DNA of 64,000 nucleotides from Paraburkholderia fungorum. GTDB taxonomy: Bacteria > Pseudomonadota > Gammaproteobacteria > Burkholderiales > Burkholderiaceae. Every line of letters starts with the position of its first letter. The stretch's first letter is position 1. A model generated the notes under the pieces. The model was not told the DNA's origin. It made no database searches and saw nothing but the letters and a program-made list of their open reading frames with translations. Positions 37,900 through 47,839 of the stretch are shown piece after piece. The translations under genes were made by a program, and so were the position numbers. The DNA lies in the NCBI RefSeq assembly GCF_900099835.1, contig NZ_FNKP01000001.1, forward strand, positions 2,604,001-2,668,000, in the 5' to 3' direction.

Positions 37900-39789
37900 A
37901 TGCATATCTTGAAAAGCGGCCCGATGGAACAACCCACTTTTTCGCTCGACGATTTCGAGCAGCTCGTTTATACGCGGCAGTATGTGAAGGCATCGCTCCA
38001 GTTCATCGCCGCGCTCGCGCTGCTCCAGCAAAAGCGCGGCGAACTGGACGAAAGTTTCCTGGCCTCGGGCATGACCGGCCTGTCGTCCGCGGAGCAGCAA
38101 CGGCGCTTTTTCACACGCCTCGCAAGCGCCGCGTCGACGCTGTTCGCCGACCCGCAATTCGAATTACCCCCCGGCTGCCTCGATCTGCTTCTGACGCTGC
38201 ACGAATGGATCGGCCTGATGTTCGGCGCCACGCCGTTCGGCAATGCCGATCACGTCACGCGTCATCTGAATCCGCGTGGGCCGCACGACACGCAGTTTCT
38301 GGCCGGCGACCGTTTTGTCGAAAAACTCTGTGTGCTGTATTCGACCGATTCCGAACTCGAACTCGACCTCGCCGCGCTGTGGATGTACGACAAAACGCTC
38401 GCCGCGAGTCTCGCTCTGGTGCTGCTGTCGCCGGTGTTCAAGGGTTCGGCGAATGCGCATCTGAAGCGCGAGGCGCTGATCGAGTGGCTGCCCGGCAAGC
38501 TGCAACAGATCGACGACCTCGACGATCTGCCGAGCGCGCTGCTGCACAACGCCTACATGTTCTGCAGTTACGCGGATACGCCGCGGCGGCACGAGATCAA
38601 ACGCGATATCAACGTGCTGGTGCGCCGCAAGCTGAAGCGCCTCGGCCTGACCGACCTCCCCGCGCGACAGCCGGAAACCGTCGGCGGCCACGCGCAACGC
38701 GGCAAACCATCCGGCAGGAAGCCGCTGATGATCGTCGTGCTCGAATGGTTTGGCGGCGCTCATTCGATTTATCGCACGCATTCGCGCACGCTCGAAGCGG
38801 CGCGCGAGCATTTCGAGTTGGTGGGCTTCGGTTTCGGCTACGCAGTCGACGACGCCGGGCGAGCGGTGTTCGACCGGTTCATCGAACTGGAGGACCCCAC
38901 TTACATCGGTGAATGCCTGAAAACGATTCGCGACTTTGCCGACGCGGAACAGCCCGATGTGTTGTATATGCCGAGCGTCGGCATGTTCGTGCTGACCATC
39001 TTCATGTCGAACCTGCGGGTGGCGCCCGTGCAGATTGCCGGAATCGGCCACCCGGCCACGACGCATTCCGACCGGATCGACTATGTCAGCGTCGAGGAAG
39101 ATTATGTCGGCGACCCCGGTTGTTTCAGCGAGCGCTTGCTGAAATTGCCGAAGGACGGCCAGCCTTACCGGCCATCGGTTGCGCTGCCGGATATCGCTGC
39201 CAGTATTCCGCCGGCGCGCGAACGGCTGGCGATTGTGATCACAGCGAGCGCGATGAAACTCAATCCAGGTTTTCTCGATACATGCCGCGAGATCGCCGCA
39301 CGCGCGACGACGCCGGTCGAGTTTCACTTCATGAGCGGCGTGCCGCGAGGTGTGCGGCTGGAGCGGATACGCGAAGTGATCGGCGCAACGGTGCCTGGCG
39401 CGACCGTGCATGGCTTCCACGGCTATGGCGCGTATCTGGCGCGGGTCAATTGCGCGGATCTGTTCCTCAGTCCGTTTCCGTTCGGGAATACCAACGGGAT
39501 CGTCGACGCGTTGACGATGGGCTTACCTGGCGTCTGCAAACGAGGACCGGAGGTGTTCGAGCGGATCGACGGAGCGCTGTTCGAGCGTGTGGGAATGCCG
39601 GCGTGGGCAATCGCGGATAGCGTCGACGAGTACGTGACGGCTGCCGTACGGATGATCGATGGGCATGCTGAGCGGGTCGAACTGCGGCAGCGTTTGATCG
39701 ATACGAAGGCTGTAGAGCGATGCTTTGAAGGCCGGGCGGAGGCTTTTGGGGAGAAGGTGTTGGGGTTGGTGGTAGGCAGGGTGTATTAG
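37900..39789 (+). CDS. HMW1C-like cytoplasmic N-glycosyltransferase (GT41)
   Basis: A 629-residue soluble GT-B enzyme close to Actinobacillus NGT/HMW1C. Shared blocks are HSIYRTHSRTLEAAREHFELVG, IGHPATTHSDRIDYV (about 381), EEDYVGDPGCFSERLLKLPKD, SAMKLNPGFLD with Lys453 matching the NGT catalytic-site Lys, and SPFPFGNTNGIVDALTMGLPGVC. An N-terminal helical domain precedes the transferase. NGT enzymes attach glucose to Asn in N-x-S/T sites of adhesins. No adhesin, TpsA/TpsB pair or second transferase is nearby. Start may also be ATG 37924. Confidence 0.9.
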   Translation: MHILKSGPMEQPTFSLDDFEQLVYTRQYVKASLQFIAALALLQQKRGELDESFLASGMTGLSSAEQQRRFFTRLASAASTLFADPQFELPPGCLDLLLTLHEWIGLMFGATPFGNADHVTRHLNPRGPHDTQFLAGDRFVEKLCVLYSTDSELELDLAALWMYDKTLAASLALVLLSPVFKGSANAHLKREALIEWLPGKLQQIDDLDDLPSALLHNAYMFCSYADTPRRHEIKRDINVLVRRKLKRLGLTDLPARQPETVGGHAQRGKPSGRKPLMIVVLEWFGGAHSIYRTHSRTLEAAREHFELVGFGFGYAVDDAGRAVFDRFIELEDPTYIGECLKTIRDFADAEQPDVLYMPSVGMFVLTIFMSNLRVAPVQIAGIGHPATTHSDRIDYVSVEEDYVGDPGCFSERLLKLPKDGQPYRPSVALPDIAASIPPARERLAIVITASAMKLNPGFLDTCREIAARATTPVEFHFMSGVPRGVRLERIREVIGATVPGATVHGFHGYGAYLARVNCADLFLSPFPFGNTNGIVDALTMGLPGVCKRGPEVFERIDGALFERVGMPAWAIADSVDEYVTAAVRMIDGHAERVELRQRLIDTKAVERCFEGRAEAFGEKVLGLVVGRVY

Positions 39790-39813
39790 GCTTGGGCTTG
39801 GGCTTGGGCTTGG
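39790..39813 (+). repeat. Hexanucleotide tandem repeat (GCTTGG x4)
   Basis: Four exact copies of GCTTGG directly after the stop codon of the glycosyltransferase gene, with a partial fifth copy. Being six bases long and outside the gene, it cannot change its frame. Confidence 0.9.
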
Positions 39814-40041
39814 GCTGGCCTTAGAGCGGCTCGGGCGGAGTTGCCCTTTGGTTAAGGCTCGGGGCCGCGTGATTTTTCCAACTCGCTCTAACCCGCCAAA
39901 GCGTCGTGCCAAGAACCTGCGCGGCCTGATCAATGAGAAACAAGCCCGGTACGCGACAACGCGTAATCAAGGAACACGTGTAGCGAAGCGCCCCCCGCTC
40001 ATCTGAAGTCGCAACGACGCGTGTTATCGAAGTTATGCAGG

Positions 40042-40575
40042 TTAGCCAGATGTCGCGCTGGCCGCTTCGTCGGCGGGTGTTACAAGCTTTGCCGGTGCGA
40101 GCCAGCGGAACACGTTCAGATCCGGGCCGTGAAACGTGCATTCGGCGGCCGTTGCGGTAACGACCGTGGTTGGTTTAGCCGGTTTCGTCGAGACACTTTT
40201 GGCTTCCGAAGCGCTTGAAGCAGCCGATGCGTCCACCGATACAGCCGAGGCCGGCGACGTCGCCGACACTGCCGACGCGACGCCCACACCCGATGCTCGC
40301 GTCGCCGATACCCCCGAAGCCCCGTGCGCCGAAGCCGCCGTCGCTGCCGCTTCCGACGCCGTCGTCACATGCTCGATCGAACCTTCGATCACCACTCGCG
40401 AGCCGTGGATGCCCGCGCCCCGATGGGCGACCTTCAAGGTATCCGCCGATGTATCGGCCAGCTTGCCACGCATCAACTGCTCGCACGCGTCCGAGTTCCT
40501 GAACGTGGCCGTGCAGGCCGCGAGCAAGGCGACAGCGGCCGTGATGCAGGCGATAGAAAGAATCCGAATCTTCAT
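40042..40575 (-). CDS. Ala/Ser-rich hypothetical lipoprotein
   Basis: A 177-residue lipoprotein: signal ending ALLAAC with Cys about 21, then a short folded-looking part (TATFRNSDACEQLMRGKLADTSADTLKVAHRGAGIHGSRVVIEGSIEH), a long Ala/Ser/Val linker, and a C-terminal TAAECTFHGPDLNVFRWLAP block. I do not recognise the family. The ATG at 40575 fits the signal peptide; a start six codons earlier is possible. Confidence 0.65.
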   Translation of the reverse strand: MKIRILSIACITAAVALLAACTATFRNSDACEQLMRGKLADTSADTLKVAHRGAGIHGSRVVIEGSIEHVTTASEAAATAASAHGASGVSATRASGVGVASAVSATSPASAVSVDASAASSASEAKSVSTKPAKPTTVVTATAAECTFHGPDLNVFRWLAPAKLVTPADEAASATSG

Positions 40576-40894
40576 TGATGTTCCGTTTTTCAAGCCGTCG
40601 GGAATTGTAGCTTACGGGGTCCTCACGCGACGATGGATTGGGGCCGGTGCGACCTCTCCTTTCTTACGTCGGCTCAAACAGCGCAAACATGCGCCGTTTG
40701 CATAACCCAACGCGCTCGTCGCTTCCGGCATTCCCAACCTTCCAGCCGTAAGAAAACGTAATCGCTTGACCTCGGCGGCTCGCGTCGGCATCGTGTTGCC
40801 CGGCGATGTCTCCGTCGATCCGCCGCCGCTCCTGTCGCGGCCATCAAGATGACGCGCCGCCATCCCTCATTTTGCATCGACAGGCTTTTTCCGC
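40576..40894. other. Intergenic region upstream of the CadD-like gene
   Basis: About 320 bases between divergent genes. It presumably holds both promoters. I see no clear operator, RNA element or coding frame. Confidence 0.4.
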
Positions 40895-41536
40895 ATGCTC
40901 AGCCTTGCCCTGCTCGCCATCGCGGCCTATGCCGCGACCAACGTCGACAACCTGTTCGTCCTGCTCGCCTTTCTGGCGGAAGCGGGGGCTGAGCGGCGTC
41001 GTGTGGTCGTCGGGCAATATGCGGGCTCGCTGGTCCTGATCGCAGGGTCGCTGATGCTTGCGGCACTGCTGACGCATTTGCCCGCCGGTTATGTCGGCCT
41101 GCTCGGCATCCTGCCGATATGCGTGGGTCTGAGCAAAGCGTGGGAACGCTTCGGTCCCCGCCACGCGCGTAGTCAGGACGACGACTTGCCTGAATTCGTC
41201 AGCAAATCTGGATCCGCCAGATCCGGCGCGCCGGCCAGCAGCGGCTCTTCATGGTGGACGGTTGCGTGCGTGGCGCTCGCCAATGGTTCGGATAACGTCG
41301 CCGTCTACGTGCCGTTGTATGCGAGTCATTCACACGGAGATCGCGCGTTCATCTCGCTGGTGTTCGTCGCGATGATCGGGCTGTGGTGTGTCGCCGCCGT
41401 GCAACTCGTGGAGCACCCGCTGCTCGGCGCGCCGATCCGGCGCTACGGTACGGCCTTGCTGCCACCGATCCTGCTGACAATCGGCGCGTCGGTGATCGTT
41501 CAGAACGATACGCTGCGAATCGTGTTCGGGATGTGA
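40895..41536 (+). CDS. CadD-family cadmium/cation resistance transporter
   Basis: A 213-residue inner-membrane protein of the LysE superfamily. It opens LALLAIAAYAATNVDNLFVLLAFLAEA, and the second half repeats the theme with VALANGSDNVAVYVPLYASH, where the NxDN motifs are typical of CadD. Six spans are predicted, with a polar Ser-rich loop at about 100-122. Cadmium efflux is known for Staphylococcus CadD; the ion here is inferred. Confidence 0.85.
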   Translation: MLSLALLAIAAYAATNVDNLFVLLAFLAEAGAERRRVVVGQYAGSLVLIAGSLMLAALLTHLPAGYVGLLGILPICVGLSKAWERFGPRHARSQDDDLPEFVSKSGSARSGAPASSGSSWWTVACVALANGSDNVAVYVPLYASHSHGDRAFISLVFVAMIGLWCVAAVQLVEHPLLGAPIRRYGTALLPPILLTIGASVIVQNDTLRIVFGM

Positions 41537-41649
41537 ATCGGCGAATCGGCGGGCGAAGAAAGGCATTGGCCACGGTCTGTGTCAGGATGCGCCGCCGTCA
41601 GGCGAGCGATGCGGCAACGACCGTCGTTTGCTTCAAATCGTCAAAATCG

Positions 41650-41982
41650 TCAATTGGCCGGAGCCTGCGGCTGCACGTAAGTACGCACACCGGCAAGCGG
41701 GGCGCCGTATCCGCCCGCGTTGGTGTGGTTCGGCAAACCGTTGACCAGCTGTGCACGCGGATCGGTCGGATTCAGATTCAACTCGCCCGCCTGCTGATTG
41801 CCATGCGTCGGATATTCGCTGCCGCGCGCCGCGTTCGGCATGAGCCGGGTGCTGTTTTGCGGCGCGTTCATGTCGTCCTGCGGACTCAAACCCTGCGCGT
41901 GCGCCTGTGCGGCGAGCCCGCACAGCGCCGCTGCGCACAGCAGAATCCGCGTTGCTCCCGATGTCCTCGATATTCGTTTCAT
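41650..41982 (-). CDS. Small secreted hypothetical protein
   Basis: A 110-residue protein with a signal peptide ending AQAHAQ. The mature 80 residues are polar, rich in Asn, Pro and Gln (NAPQNSTRLMPNAARGSEYP, GELNLNPTDPRAQLVNGLPN) and probably disordered. No family recognised. ATG at 41982 follows a GGAGG site; the longer reading from 41997 lacks one. Confidence 0.65.
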   Translation of the reverse strand: MKRISRTSGATRILLCAAALCGLAAQAHAQGLSPQDDMNAPQNSTRLMPNAARGSEYPTHGNQQAGELNLNPTDPRAQLVNGLPNHTNAGGYGAPLAGVRTYVQPQAPAN

Positions 41983-42140
41983 ACCTGCCTCCGGCAAAGT
42001 GAAATGAAGCGATCGCGTCCGCGCTTTCGTGCGATTGCATCAAATGCGGCAAACGCTGATCACTTCATCTATACGCACGACGACGTGCTTCGGTTTCGGC
42101 GAGTTCGGGGTTTGGTTCGATGAAGCGGAGGCGCGTACCC

Positions 42141-42191
42141 GCGACACCCGCGACACCCGCGACACCCGCGACACCCGCGACACCCGCGACA
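42141..42191 (+). repeat. Nine-base minisatellite (GCGACACCC x5.7)
   Basis: Five exact copies of GCGACACCC plus a partial sixth, about 115 bases before the methyltransferase start. The unit is a multiple of three, and one frame through it would read Asp-Thr-Arg repeats, but no start or ribosome site supports translation. Confidence 0.92.
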
Positions 42192-42307
42192 AAATGCAAA
42201 TCCATGCCGCCCTCCGCTGCCTTGTCCCGGGGCAAATTCACCTGCTGCCTATCCTTATGCCTATTGGCGGCTTCCGTCCGTCACGATCGCGCCCGATAAT
42301 GGGCGTC

Positions 42308-43198
42308 ATGAACGCCCAACCCAAATCCAGCCGACGCGCGGTGCGCACGACCCTCGCGACATTGGCTGTAGTCTTGCTAATGGCCGCCTGCGCCGCCCCG
42401 GGAGCATCGACAAGGCCGTCGGCATCGACCATATCGTCAACCGCCAGTTCAGCCTCCCTCGACGCCGCAATTTCCGGACCGCAACGTGACGCGAAGGCGC
42501 GGCAGCGCGACATCTACCGCCATCCGAAAGAAACCTTGCAGTTCTTCGAGCTGACGCCGTCGCAAACGGTGCTCGAAATCGCGCCCGGTGGCGGCTGGTA
42601 CACGGAAATACTCGCGCCTTATCTGCATGACCACGGCACGCTCTACGAAGCGGAATACGACGGCCCGCAGGGTGCGCCTTCCGCGGAAGCCCAGGCCGGA
42701 CGCGCCGCGTTCGCCCGCAAACTGGCAGCCACGCCCGACGTCTACGGCAATGTTGTGGTCGGCACATTGCATAAGGGCCAATTCACCGGCTTTCCCGCCG
42801 ACGCCAGCGTCGATCGCGTGCTGACGTTCCGCAACATCCACAACTGGATCAAGGACGGCGAAATCGATGCGAATCTGCGCGCCTTCTATGCGGCGCTCAA
42901 GCCAGGCGGCATCCTCGGCGTCGAGGAACACCGGGCCGCGCCGGGCACATCGCTGCAACAGACCATCGACACCGGCTACGTCACCGAAGACTACGTGATC
43001 GCCCACGCCAAAGCTGCGGGCTTCGAACTGATCGGCGAAAGCGAGGTGAACAGCAATCCGCGCGACACGAAAAATTACCCGCATGGCGTGTGGTCGCTGC
43101 CGCCGAGCTACGAAGGCGGAGATGCCGATCGGGCGCGGTTTGCGGCCATCGGCGAGTCGGACCGCATGACCCTGCGCTTCGTCAAACCGGCCCATTGA
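42308..43198 (+). CDS. Exported class I SAM-dependent methyltransferase (COG4798-like)
   Basis: A 296-residue protein with a signal peptide and lipobox (VVLLMAACAAPG, Cys about 27), a Ser/Thr/Ala spacer, then a Rossmann methyltransferase: motif I VLEIAPGGGWYTEILAPYL, acidic strand 2 end EAEYDGPQG, DRVLTFRNIHNWIKDGE and LKPGGILGVEEHRA. The family is often annotated as predicted methyltransferase with exported members. SAM is not expected in the periplasm, so the signal is odd. ATG 42299 is an alternative start. Confidence 0.87.
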   Translation: MNAQPKSSRRAVRTTLATLAVVLLMAACAAPGASTRPSASTISSTASSASLDAAISGPQRDAKARQRDIYRHPKETLQFFELTPSQTVLEIAPGGGWYTEILAPYLHDHGTLYEAEYDGPQGAPSAEAQAGRAAFARKLAATPDVYGNVVVGTLHKGQFTGFPADASVDRVLTFRNIHNWIKDGEIDANLRAFYAALKPGGILGVEEHRAAPGTSLQQTIDTGYVTEDYVIAHAKAAGFELIGESEVNSNPRDTKNYPHGVWSLPPSYEGGDADRARFAAIGESDRMTLRFVKPAH

Positions 43199-43202
43199 AC
43201 AC

Positions 43203-43223
43203 GGACGGCGCTTGACGCCGTCC
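43203..43223 (+). terminator. Hairpin after the methyltransferase gene
   Basis: Perfect eight-pair stem GGACGGCG / CGCCGTCC around CTTGA, four bases after the stop at 43198. There is no T run, so termination is likely weak or Rho-dependent; it could instead be part of the leuA 5' region. Confidence 0.5.
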
Positions 43224-43230
43224 CGATAAT

Positions 43231-43329
43231 ATGTTCCTATTGCGCTCTATGTACCGCGCCCAGACCATCCTATCGCTACTACTAGCCCCCTCTTCCGGGC
43301 TAGGTCTGCTGCTGCGCGCTTCCATCTGA
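43231..43329 (+). CDS. leuA leader peptide (leucine-rich, 32 residues)
   Basis: ATG at 43231 to TGA at 43327-43329. The peptide has 10 leucines in 32 residues, including ILSLLLAP and LGLLLRA. Six of the ten use CTA, which is very rare in this GC-rich genome, and three CTA codons are consecutive (43276-43284). A second in-frame ATG at 43249 could also serve. It lies 118 bases before leuA and has the hallmarks of an attenuator leader that senses charged tRNA-Leu. Confidence 0.72.
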   Translation: MFLLRSMYRAQTILSLLLAPSSGLGLLLRASI

Positions 43330-43434
43330 TACACCGAAGCATCGCTTGATTCCCCAGTAACTGACCCAGCCCCGGTTCCCGACCGGCGGCCCAGCATCAC
43401 ATCTTCGTCGTCCGGTCGACACCAGCCTTCTGGT
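43282..43434 (+). promoter_or_regulatory. Alternative hairpins of a leuA attenuator-like leader
   Basis: A seven-pair stem CTAGCCC/GGGCTAG (43282-43303) begins in the last of the three CTA codons. Further on, ACCGG at 43382-43386 can pair either with CCGGT at 43372-43376 or with CCGGT at 43412-43416, so two structures exclude each other. A last stem ACCAG/CTGGT (43421-43434) lies just before the leuA ribosome site. No T run follows, so control may act on translation or Rho rather than by intrinsic termination. Confidence 0.5.
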
Positions 43435-43446
43435 TCCAACTCACGG

Positions 43447-45174
43447 ATGATGAAAATGTTGAAAAACCCTGCTACCAAATACCGTTCGTTCAAGCCGATC
43501 AATTTGACGGATCGCCAGTGGCCGTCGCGCGTCATCGAGCGTGCGCCGATCTGGATGAGCACCGACCTGCGCGACGGCAATCAGGCATTGTTCGAGCCGA
43601 TGAACGCGCAGCGTAAGATGCGCATGTTCAAGACGCTGGTGCAGATCGGTTTCAAGGAAATTGAAGTCGCGTTTCCGTCCGCATCGCAGACCGACTTCAA
43701 TTTCGTGCGTGAACTGATCGAAGGCGGCCACATTCCCGACGACGTCACGATCGAAGTGTTGACCCAGGCGCGCGACGATCTGATCGAACGCACCTTCGAA
43801 TCGTTGAAGGGCGCACCGCGCGCCATCGTCCACCTGTACAACGCGACCGCGCCGGAATTCCGCAAGATCGTGTTTGGTCTCGATCAGAACGGCGTGAAAG
43901 AACTCGCGCAGAAGGCCGCACGCACGATGAAGCGTTTCGCCGATGCCGCGCCGGAAACGCACTTCACGTTGCAATACAGCCCGGAAGTGTTCAGCGGCAC
44001 CGAACTCGAATTCGCGAAGGAAGTCTGCGACGCGGTGTTCGACATCTGGCAACCGACGCCGGAACACAAGGCGATCGTCAACCTCCCCGCTACCGTCGAA
44101 ATGGCGACGCCAAACGTCTACGCCGACCAGATCGAATGGATGCACCGCAACCTCGCGCGCCGCGATTCGCTGATCGTGTCCGTGCATCCGCATAACGACC
44201 GCGGCACCGCTGTCGCGGCGGCAGAACTCGCGGTGATGGCCGGCGCGGACCGCGTCGAAGGCTGCCTGTTCGGCAACGGCGAGCGTACCGGCAACGTCGA
44301 CCTCGTCACGTTGGCGTTGAATCTGTACACCCAGGGCGTCGATCCTGAACTCGACTTCTCGAACATCAACGAAGTCGCGCGTACTGCTGAAGAATGCACG
44401 CAGTTGCCGGTGCATCCGCGTCATCCGTATGTCGGCGATCTGGTGTTCACCGCGTTCTCGGGCTCGCATCAGGACGCGATCAAGAAGGGCCTCGCCGTCC
44501 AGAAGCCGGACGCGATGTGGGAAGTGCCGTATATGCCGATCGATCCGAACGATCTCGGCCGCACGTACGACTCCGTGATTCGCGTGAACAGCCAGTCGGG
44601 TAAAGGCGGCATCGCGTATCTGCTGGAGCAGAGCTATGGCGTCGTGTTGCCGCGCCGCTTGCAGGTGGATTTCAGCTCGGCCGTGCAGCACTTCACCGAC
44701 GACAGCGGTGGCGAAGTGACGCCGTCGCAGATCTTCGAACTGTTCCAGCAGGAGTACGTGCAGAACGTCGAGCCGATTCGCTATATCGGCCACAGCCTGT
44801 CGGAGAATGACGGTCGCGAACACATCAAGCTCAAGGTCGAAATCAACGGCACGCCGCGCGTGTTGAACGGTGCAGGCAACGGTCCGCTCGACGCGCTGAT
44901 GCACGCAATCGGCGCACCGGTGCGCATTCAGCATTATGAAGAACGCGCATTGACGCAAGGCGCCGATGCCCGCGCAGTGGCGATCGCAGAAATGGCCGGC
45001 GCCGATGTGACCGGCAGCGCGTTCGGCGTCGGTATCGACGCGAATCTGGTGACGGCGTCTATCCGCGCCGTGATCAGCGGCGTCAACCGTGCTTATGCTC
45101 GCGCCAACGCAAATGCGAAAGAAAGTTTCTTTGACGCTGCATTGAACGATGCAGCGGAAAGTGCGGCGGTTTAA
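43447..45174 (+). CDS. leuA: 2-isopropylmalate synthase
   Basis: A 575-residue enzyme that joins acetyl-CoA and 2-ketoisovalerate in the first committed step of leucine synthesis. It is of the long LeuA2 type. The catalytic motif is [11 protein letters not shown] (about 38-48), the metal-binding HPHNDRG is near 239-245, and the C-terminal LeuA dimer/allosteric domain (about 430-570) gives leucine feedback inhibition. Possible starts are 43447, 43450 and 43456. The leader ORF upstream suggests additional leucine control of expression. Confidence 0.96.
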   Translation: MMKMLKNPATKYRSFKPINLTDRQWPSRVIERAPIWMSTDLRDGNQALFEPMNAQRKMRMFKTLVQIGFKEIEVAFPSASQTDFNFVRELIEGGHIPDDVTIEVLTQARDDLIERTFESLKGAPRAIVHLYNATAPEFRKIVFGLDQNGVKELAQKAARTMKRFADAAPETHFTLQYSPEVFSGTELEFAKEVCDAVFDIWQPTPEHKAIVNLPATVEMATPNVYADQIEWMHRNLARRDSLIVSVHPHNDRGTAVAAAELAVMAGADRVEGCLFGNGERTGNVDLVTLALNLYTQGVDPELDFSNINEVARTAEECTQLPVHPRHPYVGDLVFTAFSGSHQDAIKKGLAVQKPDAMWEVPYMPIDPNDLGRTYDSVIRVNSQSGKGGIAYLLEQSYGVVLPRRLQVDFSSAVQHFTDDSGGEVTPSQIFELFQQEYVQNVEPIRYIGHSLSENDGREHIKLKVEINGTPRVLNGAGNGPLDALMHAIGAPVRIQHYEERALTQGADARAVAIAEMAGADVTGSAFGVGIDANLVTASIRAVISGVNRAYARANANAKESFFDAALNDAAESAAV

Positions 45175-45287
45175 GGCCTTACAAGGGCATTGACCGGGGC
45201 CTCGCCCAGACCCTACCCGGGTGTTCGATGAGGCCGATTTGAAGTTTCAATAGGCTTGAGCCAACGCTGCCGATCCAGCGTATTGAA

Positions 45288-45320
45288 AAAAAGGGGAGCG
45301 TTTTTAACGCTCCCCTTTTT
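45288..45320. terminator. Bidirectional terminator between leuA and the binding-protein gene
   Basis: A 13-pair perfect stem AAAAAGGGGAGCG / CGCTCCCCTTTTT with loop TTTTTAA. It serves leuA on the plus strand and the convergent gene at 45335 on the minus strand. Confidence 0.9.
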
Positions 45321-45334
45321 CATTTGTCAGCCAC

Positions 45335-46117
45335 TCAGTGAAGCACATCCTCGCCGAAGTACTTCTGCGAAATCTTCTGATACGTACCGTCTTTCCTCAT
45401 GCCCGCGAGCGCCGCATTGATCGCCGCGCGCAATCTCGGGCTTCCCTTGCGCATCAATACGCCTGACTCGTCGTTGCTGCCGGGCGCGTTATCGAATGCG
45501 ACGATTTTCACGTGGGCATCCGGCCGCCGTTTGATGAAGTAAAAAAACGATAGCGAGTCGTTCACGGTTGCATCGACCCGTCCCGAGATCAGCAGATCGA
45601 GCGCTTCGTTAAAGCCCTGCACGGGTATCACCTGCGCGCCATAGGCGCTTGCAACCGCGCCGAAGTGACTGGTCAGCGAATTGGCGGACTTCCTGCCTTT
45701 CAGATCGCCGAACGATCTGATCCGGCTGTTGCTCGACGCGACGATCAACGCCGGATATGACGTGATGTACGGGTCGGAGTAATCGTATTTGGCCTTGCGC
45801 GCCTCGGTGATCGACACCACGTTGATCACCACGTCGTAGCGATTCACGTCGAGGCCCGCGATCAGACCGTCCCACTGACCTTCAATGAATTGCGGCTTCG
45901 CGCCGAGACGCTTCGCGATTGCCGTGCCGATCTCGACGTCGAAACCTGTCAGCTTGCCCATTTCGTCGTGATACGTGAACGGCGCATAGGTGCCTTCGGT
46001 GCCGATCCTGAACACCCCGGAGGATTTGATTCTATCGAGGTCGTCGGCTGCGAAAAGCGGGCTGATCGTCACGGCCTGCAATAACGCGATCAGCAGAATG
46101 CAACGAATCGACTTCAT
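45335..46117 (-). CDS. Amino-acid ABC transporter substrate-binding protein (cystine-type)
   Basis: A 260-residue periplasmic binding protein of family 3. The signal peptide ends LFAADD. The mature start LDRIKSSGVFRIGTEGTYAPFTYHDEMGKLTGFDVEIGTAIAKRLG-type course and the QWDGLIAGLDVNRYDVVIN block match cystine- or polar-amino-acid-binding proteins such as FliY/TcyA. No permease or ATPase gene is adjacent, so it is an orphan binding protein or works with a transporter elsewhere. Confidence 0.9.
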   Translation of the reverse strand: MKSIRCILLIALLQAVTISPLFAADDLDRIKSSGVFRIGTEGTYAPFTYHDEMGKLTGFDVEIGTAIAKRLGAKPQFIEGQWDGLIAGLDVNRYDVVINVVSITEARKAKYDYSDPYITSYPALIVASSNSRIRSFGDLKGRKSANSLTSHFGAVASAYGAQVIPVQGFNEALDLLISGRVDATVNDSLSFFYFIKRRPDAHVKIVAFDNAPGSNDESGVLMRKGSPRLRAAINAALAGMRKDGTYQKISQKYFGEDVLH

Positions 46118-46304
46118 CAGGAGGCTCCGTCAGTGTGCTACGTCATAGGCGAGTTCTGCCGACGCTCAGGATCGGCAGAATGGGCGGACTGTAGCAAACC
46201 GGACGGAGTTTGACAAAAAACCGGTAGTTGGATCGATAGGCGCACAGCGGATAAAGACAAGCCGCGACGCCAGAGGCGCTGCGGCTCGATAAACCTCAAA
46301 CCCT

Positions 46305-47807
<1,503 letters not shown>

Positions 47808-47839
47808 CTACCGCTATTGCTATTGCGATCGCATCCGGT

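Noticed and set aside
39821..40141. 106-codon minus-strand frame between the glycosyltransferase and the lipoprotein gene
   Set aside because: Overlaps the end of the lipoprotein gene in another frame and lacks coding character or a ribosome site.
42029..42307. N-terminal extension of the methyltransferase through the Asp-Thr-Arg repeats
   Set aside because: It would bury the signal peptide in the middle of the protein and has no ribosome site; a start at 42299 or 42308 fits better.
43203..43230. TTGACG near 43212 with GATAAT at 43225 as the leuA leader promoter
   Set aside because: The spacing is about seven to nine bases, far too short for sigma70; TTGACG is part of the hairpin loop.
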